A DNA stretch of 64,000 nt, taken from the NCBI GenBank assembly GCA_024195265.1, contig JAJLRJ010000011.1:24292527-24356526 (forward strand). The letters are read 5' to 3'. A program made the position numbers and the translations under genes. The notes beneath the pieces are model-generated. The model was not told the origin of the DNA. It was given only the letters and a program-made list of their open reading frames with translations, and did not search any database. The DNA is from Dendrophyllia cribrosa. Taxonomy: Eukaryota; Cnidaria; Anthozoa; Scleractinia; Dendrophylliidae. The stretch's first letter is position 1; every line of letters starts with the position of its first letter. Below, in pieces: positions 1 to 11,269 of the stretch.

Positions 1-1790
1 TATGCGTGACCAACAACAAAAACACTTAGAACGTTTTTCCTTGAGAAATCTTGGCAATTAAACTCTGACGCCAAAAAACAATGGAAATATACAAATCTTA
101 ACTTGGGTATGACATTCTTGAATGTCCAAAATGTTTCGTTTTGCCGTCTGTATAACTTCATCGTGAAGTTTATCATGAACAGTCTGAACAGTGAAGATCA
201 GTGAAGCCCGTAGCCACGATCAAAAACGCTTTACTTTTCGCTGAATTCTTCGTAGCTCACTTTGCACTTTCGTACTCTTTATACTGTTGATACATTTTTT
301 CTGGTGGAAACTGTAAAAGGGTCCACAATAAAGCGAACTAGTTCAAGCATGTGTTCCCAGTTTTCCATCCTTGCATAACCGTGAACCATTTTGAGACCAT
401 ATGCAAATTACGTCTGAAACTTGCATATCAGGCTGAGCAAGCGTTCGTGACAGTCACGGTTGGTACACAGGGTGGTATTCTTAGTGGCCAAAATTCCATT
501 TTTTTTTTTAAGTTTGACGAGTGTTGTTCGGAAGTCTTCAATTAATACAGTTCAAAGCAGGAAAGAGATCTCGTGGGTTTTAAAATACAGTATTGACAGA
601 AAACCGATATTTATCACATGGGTGGGGTTGGGTTGGGGTGGATCTTGTCGGCCTGGATTTCACATGTTAAGCTACACAAATAATCTTTCAAACGAGAACG
701 CAGGTAGAAAGATTAAGAAATTTTGATCTATTTACTTGTCATTGTTTTTATTTTTAGAGTTTTATAAAGTCTTCTACTTTCGTTTCTGGTATCTGATTGG
801 ACTGCTATAGTAAAACAACAACAAAGACAGGCCAGCCCTAGTTTCATTTCTAAAACACCCTTATGGACTACTGGTCCTAGAAAAAAGATTAGGAAACCAT
901 GGAACAAAGAATCCTCCGCGTTCTGAATTCTTAGGCGTTTTTACAACAACAACAAACAACAACAGTTTTATTTGAAACCTTCCAATTACAACAGTACCTC
1001 CCATCTATCATACATACATAATTTCATTCCACTTTAAGCGAGTGCTACGTCGCTTGTACAAAATATGATAGTCCAATACACCCTCTAGTGTCCTATTCAG
1101 GGCCCGTGCACCCCATTGGGAGAGATGGAACAGAAAACGTTTGGGAAAGTTCTGCTTTCTCAAGTTCAGGTACTGCAGTCGCACAGTGTTCAGAGCCTTG
1201 AAGCATACCGCACTGTACATTGCGCGAGCATTAAGCGTTTATAAAAAAGTACCTGAAACATACGGCAAAAAGACCCAATGAATACCTTATACACCCATGT
1301 ACCAACCGTGACTGTCACGAACGCTTATGCTCAGCCTGATATGCAAATTTGAGACTAATTTGCATATAGTCTCAAAACGGTTCACGGTTATGCAAGGATG
1401 GAAAACTGGAAACACATGCTTGAACTAGTTCGCTTTATTGTCAGCCCTTTTACAGATTCCGCCAGAAATCTGGTAAAAAAATTGCATCAACAGTATAAAG
1501 AGTACGAAAGTGCAAAGTGAGCTACGAAGAATTCAGTGAAAAGTTTTTAAAAGCGTTTTTGATCGTGGCTAACGGGCTTCACTGTTCATGATAACAGATA
1601 AACTTCATAAATGAAATTGAACATACGGCAAAACGAAACACTATCGTCTATGGACATTCAAGAATGTCATATCCAAGTTAAGGTTTGTATATTTTCATTG
1701 TCTTTTTTTTTTTTTTTGGCGTCAGAGTTGCCAAGATTTCTCAAGGAAAAACATTTTTGTTTTTGTTCAGTTTGTCACGCACACACAAGA
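1..1790. mobile_element. Large foldback (long inverted repeat) element
   Basis: Positions 1-about 500 are inverted at about 1,264-1,790. For example, the block around 330-470 (GAACTAGTTC, then TGCATAACCGTGAACC) returns reverse-complemented at about 1,310-1,440. The sequence near 20-75 (TTTTCCTTGAGAAATCTTGGC) is met again at about 1,730-1,755. Arms are about 500 bp and diverged by small indels. The left arm runs to the window edge, so its true end is not visible. The central spacer holds a retroposon-like segment with an (ACA)n tract at 940-965. No transposase is seen. It is most simply a non-autonomous foldback DNA transposon. Confidence 0.6.
945..1235 (-). repeat. Retroposon-like fragment with ACA-rich tail
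   Basis: An (ACAACA)n tract followed by TTTTATTT at 945-975 reads on the minus strand as a 3' tail of the AATAAA-(TTG)n type seen in LINE/SINE copies. Similar tails occur at 22,423 and 39,711 in this window. The adjoining minus-strand reading frame (1,008-1,220, 70 codons) has no recognised domain. I treat it as repeat-derived rather than as a gene. Confidence 0.3.
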
Positions 1791-2768
1791 TGGCGTGATT
1801 TTACGTCTTTCGTTCACGATTTTCGACAAATTCTTAAAAATCCCAAATTCATTTTCCCAAACTAAACTTTACATATTTTGAAAGATCGTCATCTCTAGTA
1901 TTGTCATTCATAATATTGCGAAATTCTGAACAAAGGCACATGCTCAAAAATATATCGTTGTTTTTCGCCTACCGTGTTACGGAGAACGGGAGAGCCATAA
2001 GCTTTTGACTTCATTTGAATACTTAGATTAATCTAATTTTTATGAAATCATGGTATTTAGACTGTGACAAGATGTAAAACAAATTGGAGCTGTGACAGCT
2101 TTTTCTAGCGCAAAAGTTTTGAAACGCGAGTCGAATAAATCATGACTTATTTTAAGCCTGTTTGGTGTCGCCAAATCGAAACCCGGGCTGAAAACTAATG
2201 TTTTCGGTTTCCCAGAAACAAATAAGTTTTTCACGGAAAAAACTACACAACAATTGTATACTTACTAAAGGCTACCTGTATGCAAAAGAAGAGCGAATTT
2301 TAGTTTTTTAACTTTGCCGTGTAATGTTTGATTTTTGCACGGATTTGCTCTTAAGATGGTTTTCGAGTACATTAAAAATAATTTTAGTGATTTTTTTTTT
2401 TTGGAAAAACAGTAATAAATGCAATGTTCAAGACTTCAAGAGTTTCGTTGTAAAATATCTACGCTGTTTTTGCCAAGACAATTACTGTTGCTTGGAAACT
2501 AGTAAAAACATTGGTCATATGTCGCCAATTTGATATAGTCTCCGCGTGCAGTCAAAGCCCAACTACAAAGGCCATTTAATATAAACAAAAATATCACAAG
2601 TCTACTTAAAACACAGAAACACACCTGCACAGTAGAGGAAGCTAAACTTATCGCGTACATCCCGTCACCTCCGTTTAAACTGGTTTGTTTTATCCCATGA
2701 CACGACGATACTAACGGACAACAATCAATTATTTTACAAATAATCCAGTAATACATGACATGCATGCA
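1791..2768. other. No gene recognised
   Basis: AT-rich sequence with homopolymer T runs (near 2,390). A minus-strand stretch around 2,560-2,690 has a donor-like CAG/GTGTGT and an open frame, but no domain I can name. No other structure is supported. Confidence 0.4.
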
Positions 2769-2772
2769 TAAA

Positions 2773-3307
2773 CCCTATTCGGCCTGGGCGGGAAGGAGGG
2801 GGGGTTCAAACGCCATCAAACTTTGTGACTTTTCCTACAATTTATCTGGCAACAATTTCACATGACAAGTTTTTTATCACGTGACTTGATGTTTCCATGG
2901 CAACAAGATTTGACAGCCATGTTTTTTGAAATTTGCATATTTAAACTTTTGAATGAAGAAAAACAATGTTTATTGGACAACTTTCATAATTTTACGTCAT
3001 TTAGCGTTTATTTATTGGTTTTGATTAACTTTGAGTGAATTTGAAATTTTTACGTAAAAATGTAAAATTTACACCAATAAAAATATTTCAAAAAACATGG
3101 CTGTCAAAATGTTGTTGCTATGGAAACATCAAGTCACGTGATCAATAAAATGTCATATGACATTTTTGCCAGATAAATTTTAGTAAAAGTCACGAACTTT
3201 GCTGGCATTTGAATACGCATTAAACAAGTTATGAATGTTGAAAGTTAGCGCAGGCACTTTGTGCCCCCCCCCCCCCCCCCCCTCCCGCCCCAGGCGGCGA
3301 AATAGAG
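2773..3307. mobile_element. TTAA-type foldback MITE (CCCTATTCGGCCTGGG family)
   Basis: The left end CCCTATTCGGCCTGGGC is matched inverted by the right end CCAGGCGGCGAAATAG. The right flank is TTAA (3,308-3,311) and the left flank is the one-base variant TAAA. Internally, the block TTTGTGACTTTTCCTA and the GATTTGACAGCCATG segment recur inverted at 3,090-3,200, so most of the element can fold on itself. A C-homopolymer lies at 3,263-3,283. It belongs to the same family as 13,424-13,995. The TTAA flank suggests piggyBac-like mobilisation (inference). Confidence 0.65.
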
Positions 3308-3459
3308 TTAAGCTCAAATCTCCAAATCATAAGAACGCCCAACCCTTACATAACCTCAGCTAGAAATATAATAGGCGTTTTTATATATAAAAAACAATGT
3401 TATGCATTTGTAAGTCAAAGAGGAGTTTACAAGAAGTAGAACCTTTCTACTTTTGATAC

Positions 3460-3582
3460 CTTTGCACGTTTTGCCATCTCCCCTGAAGCCAAGCTTGCAT
3501 GAACAAACATAAGAGCCAACATTGTTTTGGCAGTTGGCGTTGATGTGACAGACGGAGGGAGAAGCACTGCACTCGTTGATAT
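3460..3582 (-). CDS. EGF-like (calcium-binding) exon d
   Basis: 123-nt phase 1-1 exon with donor GTATCA. It encodes DINECSASPSVC, then HINANCQNNVGSYVC and CKLGFRGDGKTC. The next exon would lie further left; I could not identify it. Confidence 0.78.
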
Positions 3583-6500
3583 CTAAAATAATAGTTAAAA
3601 ACAGTCAGATACAGAGAGATAAATGATGTCAAAACTAGAAATTTGACACGAATTAATAAGCCACTTGTCGCAAACTGCCTACGACATAACCCGATCTTAC
3701 TACAAAGCTAGTGTCTTTTGGAATTATGAAGTTGTGCCAAAGAGTAATGGAAACACACAAGAATTTACCGAGGTCGATTACGAAAACTCAAAAATTGTCC
3801 AAAATCATACCCCTCAATAACTAGGGATTTCCTTCGTTAAAATAATGCACGCGTCAGTGATTTTTTGAAGGAAGGGTTGTTGAAAGTAGAAAGCATCATG
3901 GAAACACAAGAAGGAGTTTTTAAAAATTAAAGTGTATATATTTTTAGTACCTTGGCACGTTTTGCCATCTCCACTGAAGCCAGGCTTGCATGAACAAACA
4001 TAAGAGCCGACATTGTTTTGGCAGTTGGCGTTGATGTGGCAGACGGAGGGAGAAACATTGCACTCGTTGATATCTCAAAAAGAAAAGAAAAAAAAAAAAC
4101 AGTCAGATGCAGAAAGATATATTAATTTGTCCAAACGAGAAATGTAACACGGATTTAATGTACTAAATTAAAAGCAGTCACTTCAATTCTATCCCATTTT
4201 GATGTTCTTTGTTTCTACTATTAATAGTATTTACTAAAACACGTTTTAGTAAATACCAATCGAATCTTGAAATGATAAGAAATTCAGCCCCGGCATACCT
4301 TAGCTAAAAAAAATAGCTGTTCTTATGCTAAAAAAGATGCTCGCTTTTGTCAATTTTTAGAGGAAGGGTTTTTGTAAAACTATAAAGCATCACGAGAACA
4401 CAAGAAGCTGTTATTAAAACCGTGATTATAATTTTGGTACCTTTGCACGTTTTGCCATTTCCGCTGAAGCCAGGCTTGCATGAACAAACATAAGAGCCGA
4501 CATTGTTTTGGCAGTTGGCGTTGATGTGACAGACGGAGGGAGAAACATTGCACTCGTTGATATCTGAAAAAGAAATGAAAAAAGAAACAGTCAGATGCAG
4601 AAAGATATATGAATTTGTCCAAACGAGAAATGTAGCACGGATTTAATGTACTAAATTAAAAGCTGTCACTTCTATCCCCTTTTAATGTTCGCTGTTTGTT
4701 CTATATAGTATTTACTAAAACACGCTTTAATTTTAGGCTTGAATCTCGAAATGATAAGAAAGCTCATCAGCCCCAGCATAGCCTTAGCTAAAAAAAACTA
4801 GCTGTTCTTATGTTAAAAAAGATGCACGCTTTTGGCAATTTTTAGAGGCAGGGTTTTTGAAAAGCTAGAAAGCATTACGAGAACACAAGAAGCTGTTATT
4901 AAAACCATGATTATAATTTTGGTACCTTTGCACGTTTGGCCATTTCCGCTGAAGCCAGGCTTGCATAAACAAACATAAGAGCCGACATTGTTTTGACAGT
5001 TGGCATTGACGTCACAAACGGAGGGAGAAACGCTGCATTCGTTAATATCTAATAAAAAATATGAAAAACCAGTCAGATGCAAAGACATACATGAATTTGT
5101 CCAAAAAAGAAATGTAACACAAACTGTATTTGCCGAATTTAAAGATCGATAGATGCCAGCTCCACATGTTGATTACAAGATGCCGGTTATTCGTAATAAT
5201 GACGCAATTGTTCGCATCATACGACGTCATCACGTCACGTAGCCTATCTTAGCTTAGAACGTTTCTGTCGTACTGTAAACCATCCAAGTTTCAGCCATGA
5301 TTTGTTATTTTTGAAGATACGGAGGAAGGGGAGGAGATCCGCCTTTCCATATATAATCATAATGAAATTTTGGTTGCATCTATTTCTTGTGTCACCGAAT
5401 AGAATATGGAATGTGTAGCGTGATGCAAAACGCTTTGCCGCTTTGCGGTTGCCATAATTCGTTCACTGAGCTCCCAAACAAGTTTTAGTCGCTGTAAAGA
5501 AAAAACAATAATTATAAATCTTCAAATTTTACAGATAATCATCTTAACGTTATTTAAGGACTATATTTTGGTCTTGTCAATTCAACAAATCTGCTTTGAG
5601 TGCCAGTACGGGAATAAAGTTTCTCCTGTCATTATAAAGCCGTAATTTCGTCTCAACACCTCATTTAGTGCTTATGAATGCAGTGTTCATAATGTATTTG
5701 GTGTAATAACTAGGCCATCTTTAAATATTCTTCAATTTTGATTTTGTTATGGTAAAATATGCGAACGGCTTTGCAAACATTTTTGAAGCCGCTGCTATTT
5801 CTATTGCTGCACTTAACCCTCGGACGTACAAGCAAACTTATACGCCCGCCGTGGTCAAGGGGAGGGGGAGGGGCGGTTGTTGCAACCACCCCCCCCCCCC
5901 CCCCCCCCCCCCAGGGTTTTTGCGATATTGCAATATTTCGGAATTATTTTAGGTCTAATAGATAGCCTGTGATGTGTTCTACAAGATATTAAAGGTCAAT
6001 ATTATGGGTTGTAGCGCTGCTGGGGATCCGTGACGTCATCCAAAATGGCCGCCAAGATCCGAGGGTACGTCCGAAGGTTAAACTACGAATTTTTAGAAAG
6101 CTTTAGTTTGATTCAAAACTGATTGAAATTGTGCAAGAAATTTCGATAACGGGTGGCCATAAGTCAATGACATCCAATATAAAAACAACTGAAATCACCT
6201 TCGGTCTTCATATCGCAGTGAGCGAGCACAGGGATACCAGGTTTAATGGTACTCAGCCAGTATTTCTTGCTCACTGCTTGTCCTTCACTTGCCTTTATCT
6301 CTTTACAGGTTTCGGCTGATAGCTCAGGAATAGAGCCAAGAGGGACTAAAAGAAAGAAAAAGATGGCATTTTACAACTGTTGAATGGGCACCGCGGCAGA
6401 ACGTTTGCGCATGCGTAAACTTCAAGCACTTCCGGTCCGTTAAACTACCAGTCAACATCGATGCGAACAGCATAAAACACACTTCTGCATGAACCAACAG

Positions 6501-8187
6501 ACCTAGATTTTCTAGATGCAATGATGAAAGGACCAAAACCGAAGAAAATTATGGTACGTACACGATCGGTTCTTGCATGAATACATTTCGAGATGGAGTG
6601 AAGACTTGTTTTTTGTGAAAAAATGCGATGCAAAAATTATTTGTTCATATTTCGTTGTTGGTGCAAACACCAAACCCCTTGGTGCAAACGCTTGAAACTT
6701 GAATGATGAAAAAACTTTTCAACGAAACAAACTTTTTCTCTACCTTTGTTTTATAACTCTTACTTTTTGTTTTCAAACTTCGCGGTACGGGAGTTTTATG
6801 TTGTTTATGTTGTAGTTCATTTTTTATTTCAGGTAATTTTTGTTTTTCCTTTGTTTCAAATTCATCAGCATATATTACCATACCCAAAAACAGTGGAAAA
6901 ATAAAAATTACCTGAGAAAAAAAAATTAACTACAACATTTACATGGGATTACAGTATGTCACCGGAAATGCGTTATTCACCGGATGCTCAGTTTTCTACT
7001 CATGCGCAGTGCGTTCTGCCGCGGTGCCTGTTGAATGAGGGTAGGTAGAATATCAGGAATAAGCCCGTTGCCGCTGGGAGGTTACATGACCTGCATTCAC
7101 ATGTCGAGAAATTACTGTACTCTTTCAGTTGCATTGTCATAGCTTTTAAAATTCTATCAAACTCATTAAGGGTATGGGGGTGGGGGTGTAGTGGGGGTAT
7201 GCAGATTGTGCCATCCCCTATATAGGCTCAGGAACTCACAAAAAGCCCAGGCTAAATAGGGTTAAGCAACGGTAGTGTGCCTTATAGGACATCCTTCTGA
7301 AAACTTCGGGTAAGCTCAGTAATTGTACTTTATAGCTGTAATTCTATCGAAGTGACAAAGGGGATGGATTGGGGGAGAGAGGGTTGTAGACTGTGCCATT
7401 CCCTATAGGCTCGGTAACTCACAAAAAGCCCAGGCTAAACAGGGTTACGATACGGATTATCGTCAACGGTTATTGTAGTGACTTTCTTAAGCAACCTGCG
7501 GGAAGTTCAGTCATTATAACAACAACGGAAAAAACCTCTTGAGACAATTGTCCAAAATCTTCCGCTTGATCTTCGTTGGTTCTTCCTTACGGCAATGGAC
7601 ATCGAAAATGGGCCATATCATAAAATTGTTATGCAAAGTTCATTCCTGGAATAACAGGAATATTCTACTACTGACATGATGTTTGTGTATAAACACACTA
7701 GTACTCGTTTGGTATAGGCTTCTGTGTGTATGAATGACTCACATGAGATATTTCACGGAATAACATTAAATAATCATATCCTGGGAGTGGCTCGATGAAG
7801 GTTCAATTCGTTTACCTTTATAATATAATTTTGCCCGTTTTAAAGCTTACCTCTGTTCATGTCTCGCGTGAAATAATATCTATCTGGGTCGGGTACGAAA
7901 TCCTCAGGTCTGGCTTCCTTAGTTCTGTCACTGAACTCGCACATGCTGAGGGAGATCACCCAATTGAAACTTTGGCATCTGACATCTCGACGACAAATAA
8001 GTACGCATTCGAGTCCGAGGTTTGCCATCAGCGTCTTGTAGATATGTCGCTGTAACTTCCAGCCTAAGATAGATGTCTCGGATCCACCGTTGGTACATTG
8101 TTGAGAAAGTACCATGTTGGGAATTTGAGCCAATAAAAACAGCACTGCGATGCGGATGACTTGACTCGCTATCATTGCGTTAGACAT
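3460..8187 (-). CDS. Secreted PAN/Apple plus tandem cbEGF protein (partial gene)
   Basis: Minus-strand split gene. Exon 1 (8,187-7,851) encodes a signal peptide and a PAN/Apple-like domain. It ends in phase 1 at a GTAAGC donor. The next four exons (5,048-4,926; 4,563-4,441; 4,073-3,951; 3,582-3,460) are each exactly 123 nt, enter in phase 1 and encode one calcium-binding EGF module, so PAN joins EGF in frame with no intervening exon needed. Each EGF has six cysteines, the DINEC calcium motif and the C-x-N-x4-Y hydroxylation motif. Such proteins are extracellular or matrix proteins; a specific function cannot be assigned. No stop codon or later domain was found, so the 3' end is missing or lies left of the window. 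Confidence 0.75.
3951..4073 (-). CDS. EGF-like (calcium-binding) exon c
   Basis: 123-nt phase 1-1 exon with donor GTACTA. It has the same module as exon b with a few substitutions. Confidence 0.8.
4441..4563 (-). CDS. EGF-like (calcium-binding) exon b
   Basis: 123-nt phase 1-1 exon, nearly identical to exon c. It keeps DINEC, six cysteines and the Asn-hydroxylation motif. The flanking introns also match those of its neighbours. Confidence 0.8.
4926..5048 (-). CDS. EGF-like (calcium-binding) exon a
   Basis: 123-nt phase 1-1 exon with AG acceptor (plus-strand CT at 5,049-5,050) and GTACCA donor. It encodes DINEC...CDVNANCQNNVGSYVC...CKPGFSGNGQTCK with six cysteines. This is the most diverged of the four copies (Val-Asn instead of Ile-Asn after CD/CH). 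Confidence 0.8.
5049..5812 (-). other. Part of intron 1 of the PAN-EGF gene, no exon seen
   Basis: AT-rich intron sequence on the minus strand. No further EGF module or other domain was found. Confidence 0.4.
5817..6077. mobile_element. TTAA-flanked foldback MITE (CCCTCGGACGTAC)
   Basis: 261-bp element with TTAA at 5,813-5,816 and 6,078-6,081. The ends CCCTCGGACGTAC and GTACGTCCGAAGG are inverted repeats. It contains a long C run (about 5,888-5,913). No coding capacity. It lies in intron 1 of the PAN-EGF gene. Confidence 0.65.
6807..6938. mobile_element. Palindromic MITE, ATGTTGTAGTTC family (copy 1)
   Basis: Starts ATGTTGTAGTTC and ends with the inverted block TTAACTACAACAT. Internally AGGTAATTTT is inverted as AAAATTACCT. 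It is the most diverged of five copies in this window (19,272; 37,097; 46,444; 46,580). Confidence 0.55.
7170..7446. repeat. Two tandem partial copies of the CCCTATT foldback family
   Basis: The segments ending AAAAGCCCAGGCTAAATAGGG (7,261; followed by TTAA) and AAAAGCCCAGGCTAAACAGGG (7,436) share a stretch of about 60 bp. They match the left end of the element at 13,424 in reverse orientation. They look like deletion derivatives of that family. Confidence 0.5.
7851..8187 (-). CDS. Exon 1: signal peptide and PAN/Apple domain
   Basis: Starts at ATG 8,187. Residues 1-28 form a hydrophobic signal peptide ending near the MVLSQQC segment, where cleavage is likely. Residues 30-112 show the PAN/Apple pattern, with the cysteine-spaced core ECVLICRRDVRCQSFNW and then CEF. 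The donor is GTAAGC just below 7,851, after codon position 1. Fragment-size domains of this kind at the N terminus are common in cnidarian secreted proteins. The start is chosen because it is the only ATG that gives a full signal sequence. No promoter motif is evident upstream. Confidence 0.75.
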
Positions 8188-8985
8188 CTATTCCGGTTTT
8201 AAACTTACTCAGATATCTGAAAATGATTAAGTAAGAAATTGTTTAATAAGTAAGAAACACAGCGGTTGGTGTTGAGTTGATAGAGCTGTGATCGTCTCAC
8301 GAAGGGGAGCGCTTAGCTTTTGAATCCTATTAACTCGCTTACTTTCGTTGTTTACTTCCCTCCGGTGCAGCACCACGATGTCTTTAGAAACTATTAAGCT
8401 TTTTATAAGAAACCGGACTTGGATTTCGCAGAGGTGTTTTTACTTACGCAAACACATATAATAATTATTAGCTTCTAGTATTTTTACGTTATTCAAGCAT
8501 TAGACAAAGGTCATTTAAATACCATGCACAAGTTAGCACTAACTATTGTTTTTAACGTCATTACTATAGATTGCCTGTTCCAAAGTAATTGGAAGTCTCT
8601 GAGTCATATACACCAAATTGAAGAAACGTTGTCGGGTGAAAAGCATTAACCATGAACGATGCGACCCAAAGGTTTAGGAAATTGGGTAAATTAACCTTCG
8701 TCTGTAACAGAATACACCTTATATCAACACAAGATGCATGAATCATGCTCTAAAATGTCTCAAGCAAATAAAACATCTTGATTATCGAGAAATAAAATAT
8801 TGCTCAGCTTGCCAATACAGCCTACCCATAATCCCATTCGGTCTCATCATTCATGGTTTATGCTTTTCACGGGTCAACGTTTCTTCAATTTGGTGTATGT
8901 GTAACCACGATCAAACTGTAAGCATGCGCAATGTCTTCATTCTCCATTGGTCGGCAGCAAGAATTTCCCGCGTAAAAATTGAAAG
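8188..8985. other. Upstream region of the PAN-EGF gene, no gene
   Basis: About 800 bp upstream of the minus-strand start codon at 8,187, so the promoter may lie here. I see no reliable TATA or CCAAT box. A short segment near 8,600-8,660 and one near 8,850-8,900 share inverted words (AATTTGGTGTA), suggesting a decayed foldback. Confidence 0.3.
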
Positions 8986-8989
8986 AAAA

Positions 8990-10093
8990 CCATTGCAACA
9001 ACCCGGTATCACGCTGTTCCACTGTTCCACCACACTTCAGTGTAACCACTGTTCCACTGTTCCACTACACTATAGTACCACGGTGACACTGTTCCACTGT
9101 TCCACTGCACTATAGTACCACTGTGCCACTGTGCCACTGTTCTACTACACTATAGTACCACGGTGACACTGTTCCACTACACTATAGTACCACTGTGCCA
9201 CTGTGCCACTGTTCCACTGTTCCACTGCACTATAGTACCACTGTGCCACTGTGCCACTGTGCCACTGTGCCACTGTGCCACTGTGCCACTGTGCCACTGT
9301 TCCACTACACTATAGTACCACGGTGACACTGTTCCACTGTTCCACTACACTATAGTACCACTGTGCCACTGTGCCACTGTGCCACTGTTCCACTGCACTA
9401 TAGTACCACTGTGCCACTGTGCCACTGTTCACTACACTATACCACGGTGACACTATTCCACTGTTCCACTACACTATAGTATCACTGTGACACTGTTCCA
9501 CTGTTCCACTGCACTATAGTACCACTGTGCCACTGTGCCACTGTTCCACTACACTGTAGTACCACGGTGACACTGTTCCACTGTTCCACTGTTCCACTAC
9601 ACTATAGTATCACTGTGACACTGTTCCACTGTTCCACTGCACTATAGTACCACTGTATCACTGCGCCACTGTTCCACTACACTATAGTACCACGGTGACA
9701 CTGTTCCACTGTTCCACTACATTATAGTACCACTGTGCCACTGTGCCACTGTTCCACTGCACTATAGTACCACTGTGCCACTGTTCCACTGTTCCACTAC
9801 ACTATAGTACCACTGTGCCACTGTTCCACTATACTATAGTACCACTCGTGCCACTGTTACACTGTTACACTACACTATAGTACCACTGTGCCACTGTTCC
9901 AACACACTATAGTATTACTGTGCCACTGTTCCACTGTTCCACTACACTATAGTACCACTGTGCCACTGTTCCACTGTTCCACCACACTTCAGTGTAACCA
10001 CTGTTCCACTACACTATAGTACCACTGTGCCACTGTGCCACTGCTCTATAGTACCGCTGTGCCACTGTTCCACTGTTCCACTACACTATAATG
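8990..10093. repeat. Minisatellite of CACTGTTCCAC and CTATAGTACCAC words
   Basis: About 1.1 kb built from 10-bp words (CACTGTTCCA, CACTGTGCCA) and a 15-20-bp word with the palindrome ACTATAGT. The words are arranged in higher-order units of roughly 50-70 bp. Short open frames here simply translate the repeat. The same array resumes at 11,165-11,269 and 12,676-12,735, so later insertions split it. Confidence 0.9.
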
Positions 10094-10095
10094 AC

Positions 10096-10548
10096 TAGCT
10101 ACGATGACACATTTGCCAAGTAAGGACATAACACCAGCTATGGAAAGACAGATCAAAGAGTGGCTAGAGAATTATAGACCAGTACGCCAACCGGGACGGT
10201 TAGGAGCGAGACCACAAAATCAGAACAAAATATAAGGCTGGGGTCTTGCCGCCAGCTGTCTACGCTGTTCATCGCACCAACGAGTCTGAAGAGAGACTTC
10301 GATTCCCTGAAGAAAACAATGTATCATCAGCGAATGCAGTACCACAACGCGTTGTTAGCATACAATTTGTGGATGAAGGGGATGTTACTGAGATGTTTGA
10401 GGATCACAGGGAAGTACAAATTGATGAGTATGAGACAGATTCGGATGACGAGGAATCAGATTTTGAAGAACATTCAGAGCTTGTCAACAGAGCGTGTGTT
10501 ACACGATCCGGCAGGGCTGCTCGTGCATTTGTGCGTCTCGACATGTGA
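10096..10548 (+). pseudogene. Retroelement-like polyprotein tail fragment
   Basis: Open frame through 10,548 (TGA). It is part of a longer frame that begins before 10,246. The C-terminal third is strongly acidic (DEYETDSDDEESDFEEHSE) and ends TRSGRAARAFVRLDM. An acidic stretch followed by TRSGR and a basic tail is typical of the C-termini of LTR-retrotransposon polyproteins. No integrase or protease core is present, so only a tail remains. A similar TRSGR tail occurs on the minus strand at 15,421-15,783. The assignment to LTR elements is inference; a hypothetical host exon is not excluded. Confidence 0.35.
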
Positions 10549-11164
10549 CGGTAAGAGGTAACAATAGTTGTAAAATCATTAAAGATCCATTAAACGGTGC
10601 AGATTGATACACATGGCAGCGAAATTTTTGGCAAAAAAAACCAAAAAACCCCACAGTAAAGCCACGAGAGCCGTTGAATAATAAGTGTAATAAGTGTTTG
10701 TGGACGTCTTGGGAAAACAAGGACTTCCGTAGCTAACAAAATTACGTATCCCAAAGGCTAAAGTGGGCATTTCACTCTTGTCAAATTTACCTCTCTTGAT
10801 TTACTTCGATGCCCTGTAATCGACAGGAAACAAATTCACATCTAGAATAAAAGCTTTGGTGATTTTATCGGTATACTAGATTTGCAAATAAAAGTGGGGT
10901 AGACGATCACATTGCTAAAAAACAGAGTTAACTAGGTTTAAGTGCAATCAAATAATGAACTATTACAAGTTTTACACTTCGTCTAGAGTTTAAAGTCTTA
11001 AAACTGCGCAAATTACATAACAAATGTGAATAATTAACTAGTATGATCTTGCATTTTTAATTATTAATTGAGATTTACCGACAACCGACAAAGGTCGAAA
11101 ATTTTAACCGACAAAGTAATGGAATTTTAACCGACAACCGACATGTGGACCCCCCCATTCAGAC
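10549..11164. other. No gene recognised
   Basis: AT-rich sequence between the coding fragment and the resumed minisatellite. A short threefold repeat of the word ACCGACAA lies at about 11,079-11,140. Confidence 0.4.
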
Positions 11165-11269
11165 CCTCTATAGTACCACTGTGCCACTGTTCCACTGTTC
11201 CACTACACTATAGTATCACTGTTCCACTGTTCCACTACACTATAGTATCACTGTGCCACTGTTCAACTA
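11165..11269. repeat. Minisatellite, second block
   Basis: Same CACTGTTCCAC/CTATAGTA words as 8,990-10,093. It ends at the TA target of the Tc1-like insertion. Confidence 0.85.

Noticed and set aside
2499..2765. Further exon of the PAN-EGF gene
   Set aside because: There is a donor-like CAG/GTGTGT, but no acceptor with the needed phase and no domain similarity that I can defend.
8990..10093. CRISPR-like array
   Set aside because: The words are contiguous with no unique spacers, the genome is eukaryotic, and no Cas-like gene is present.
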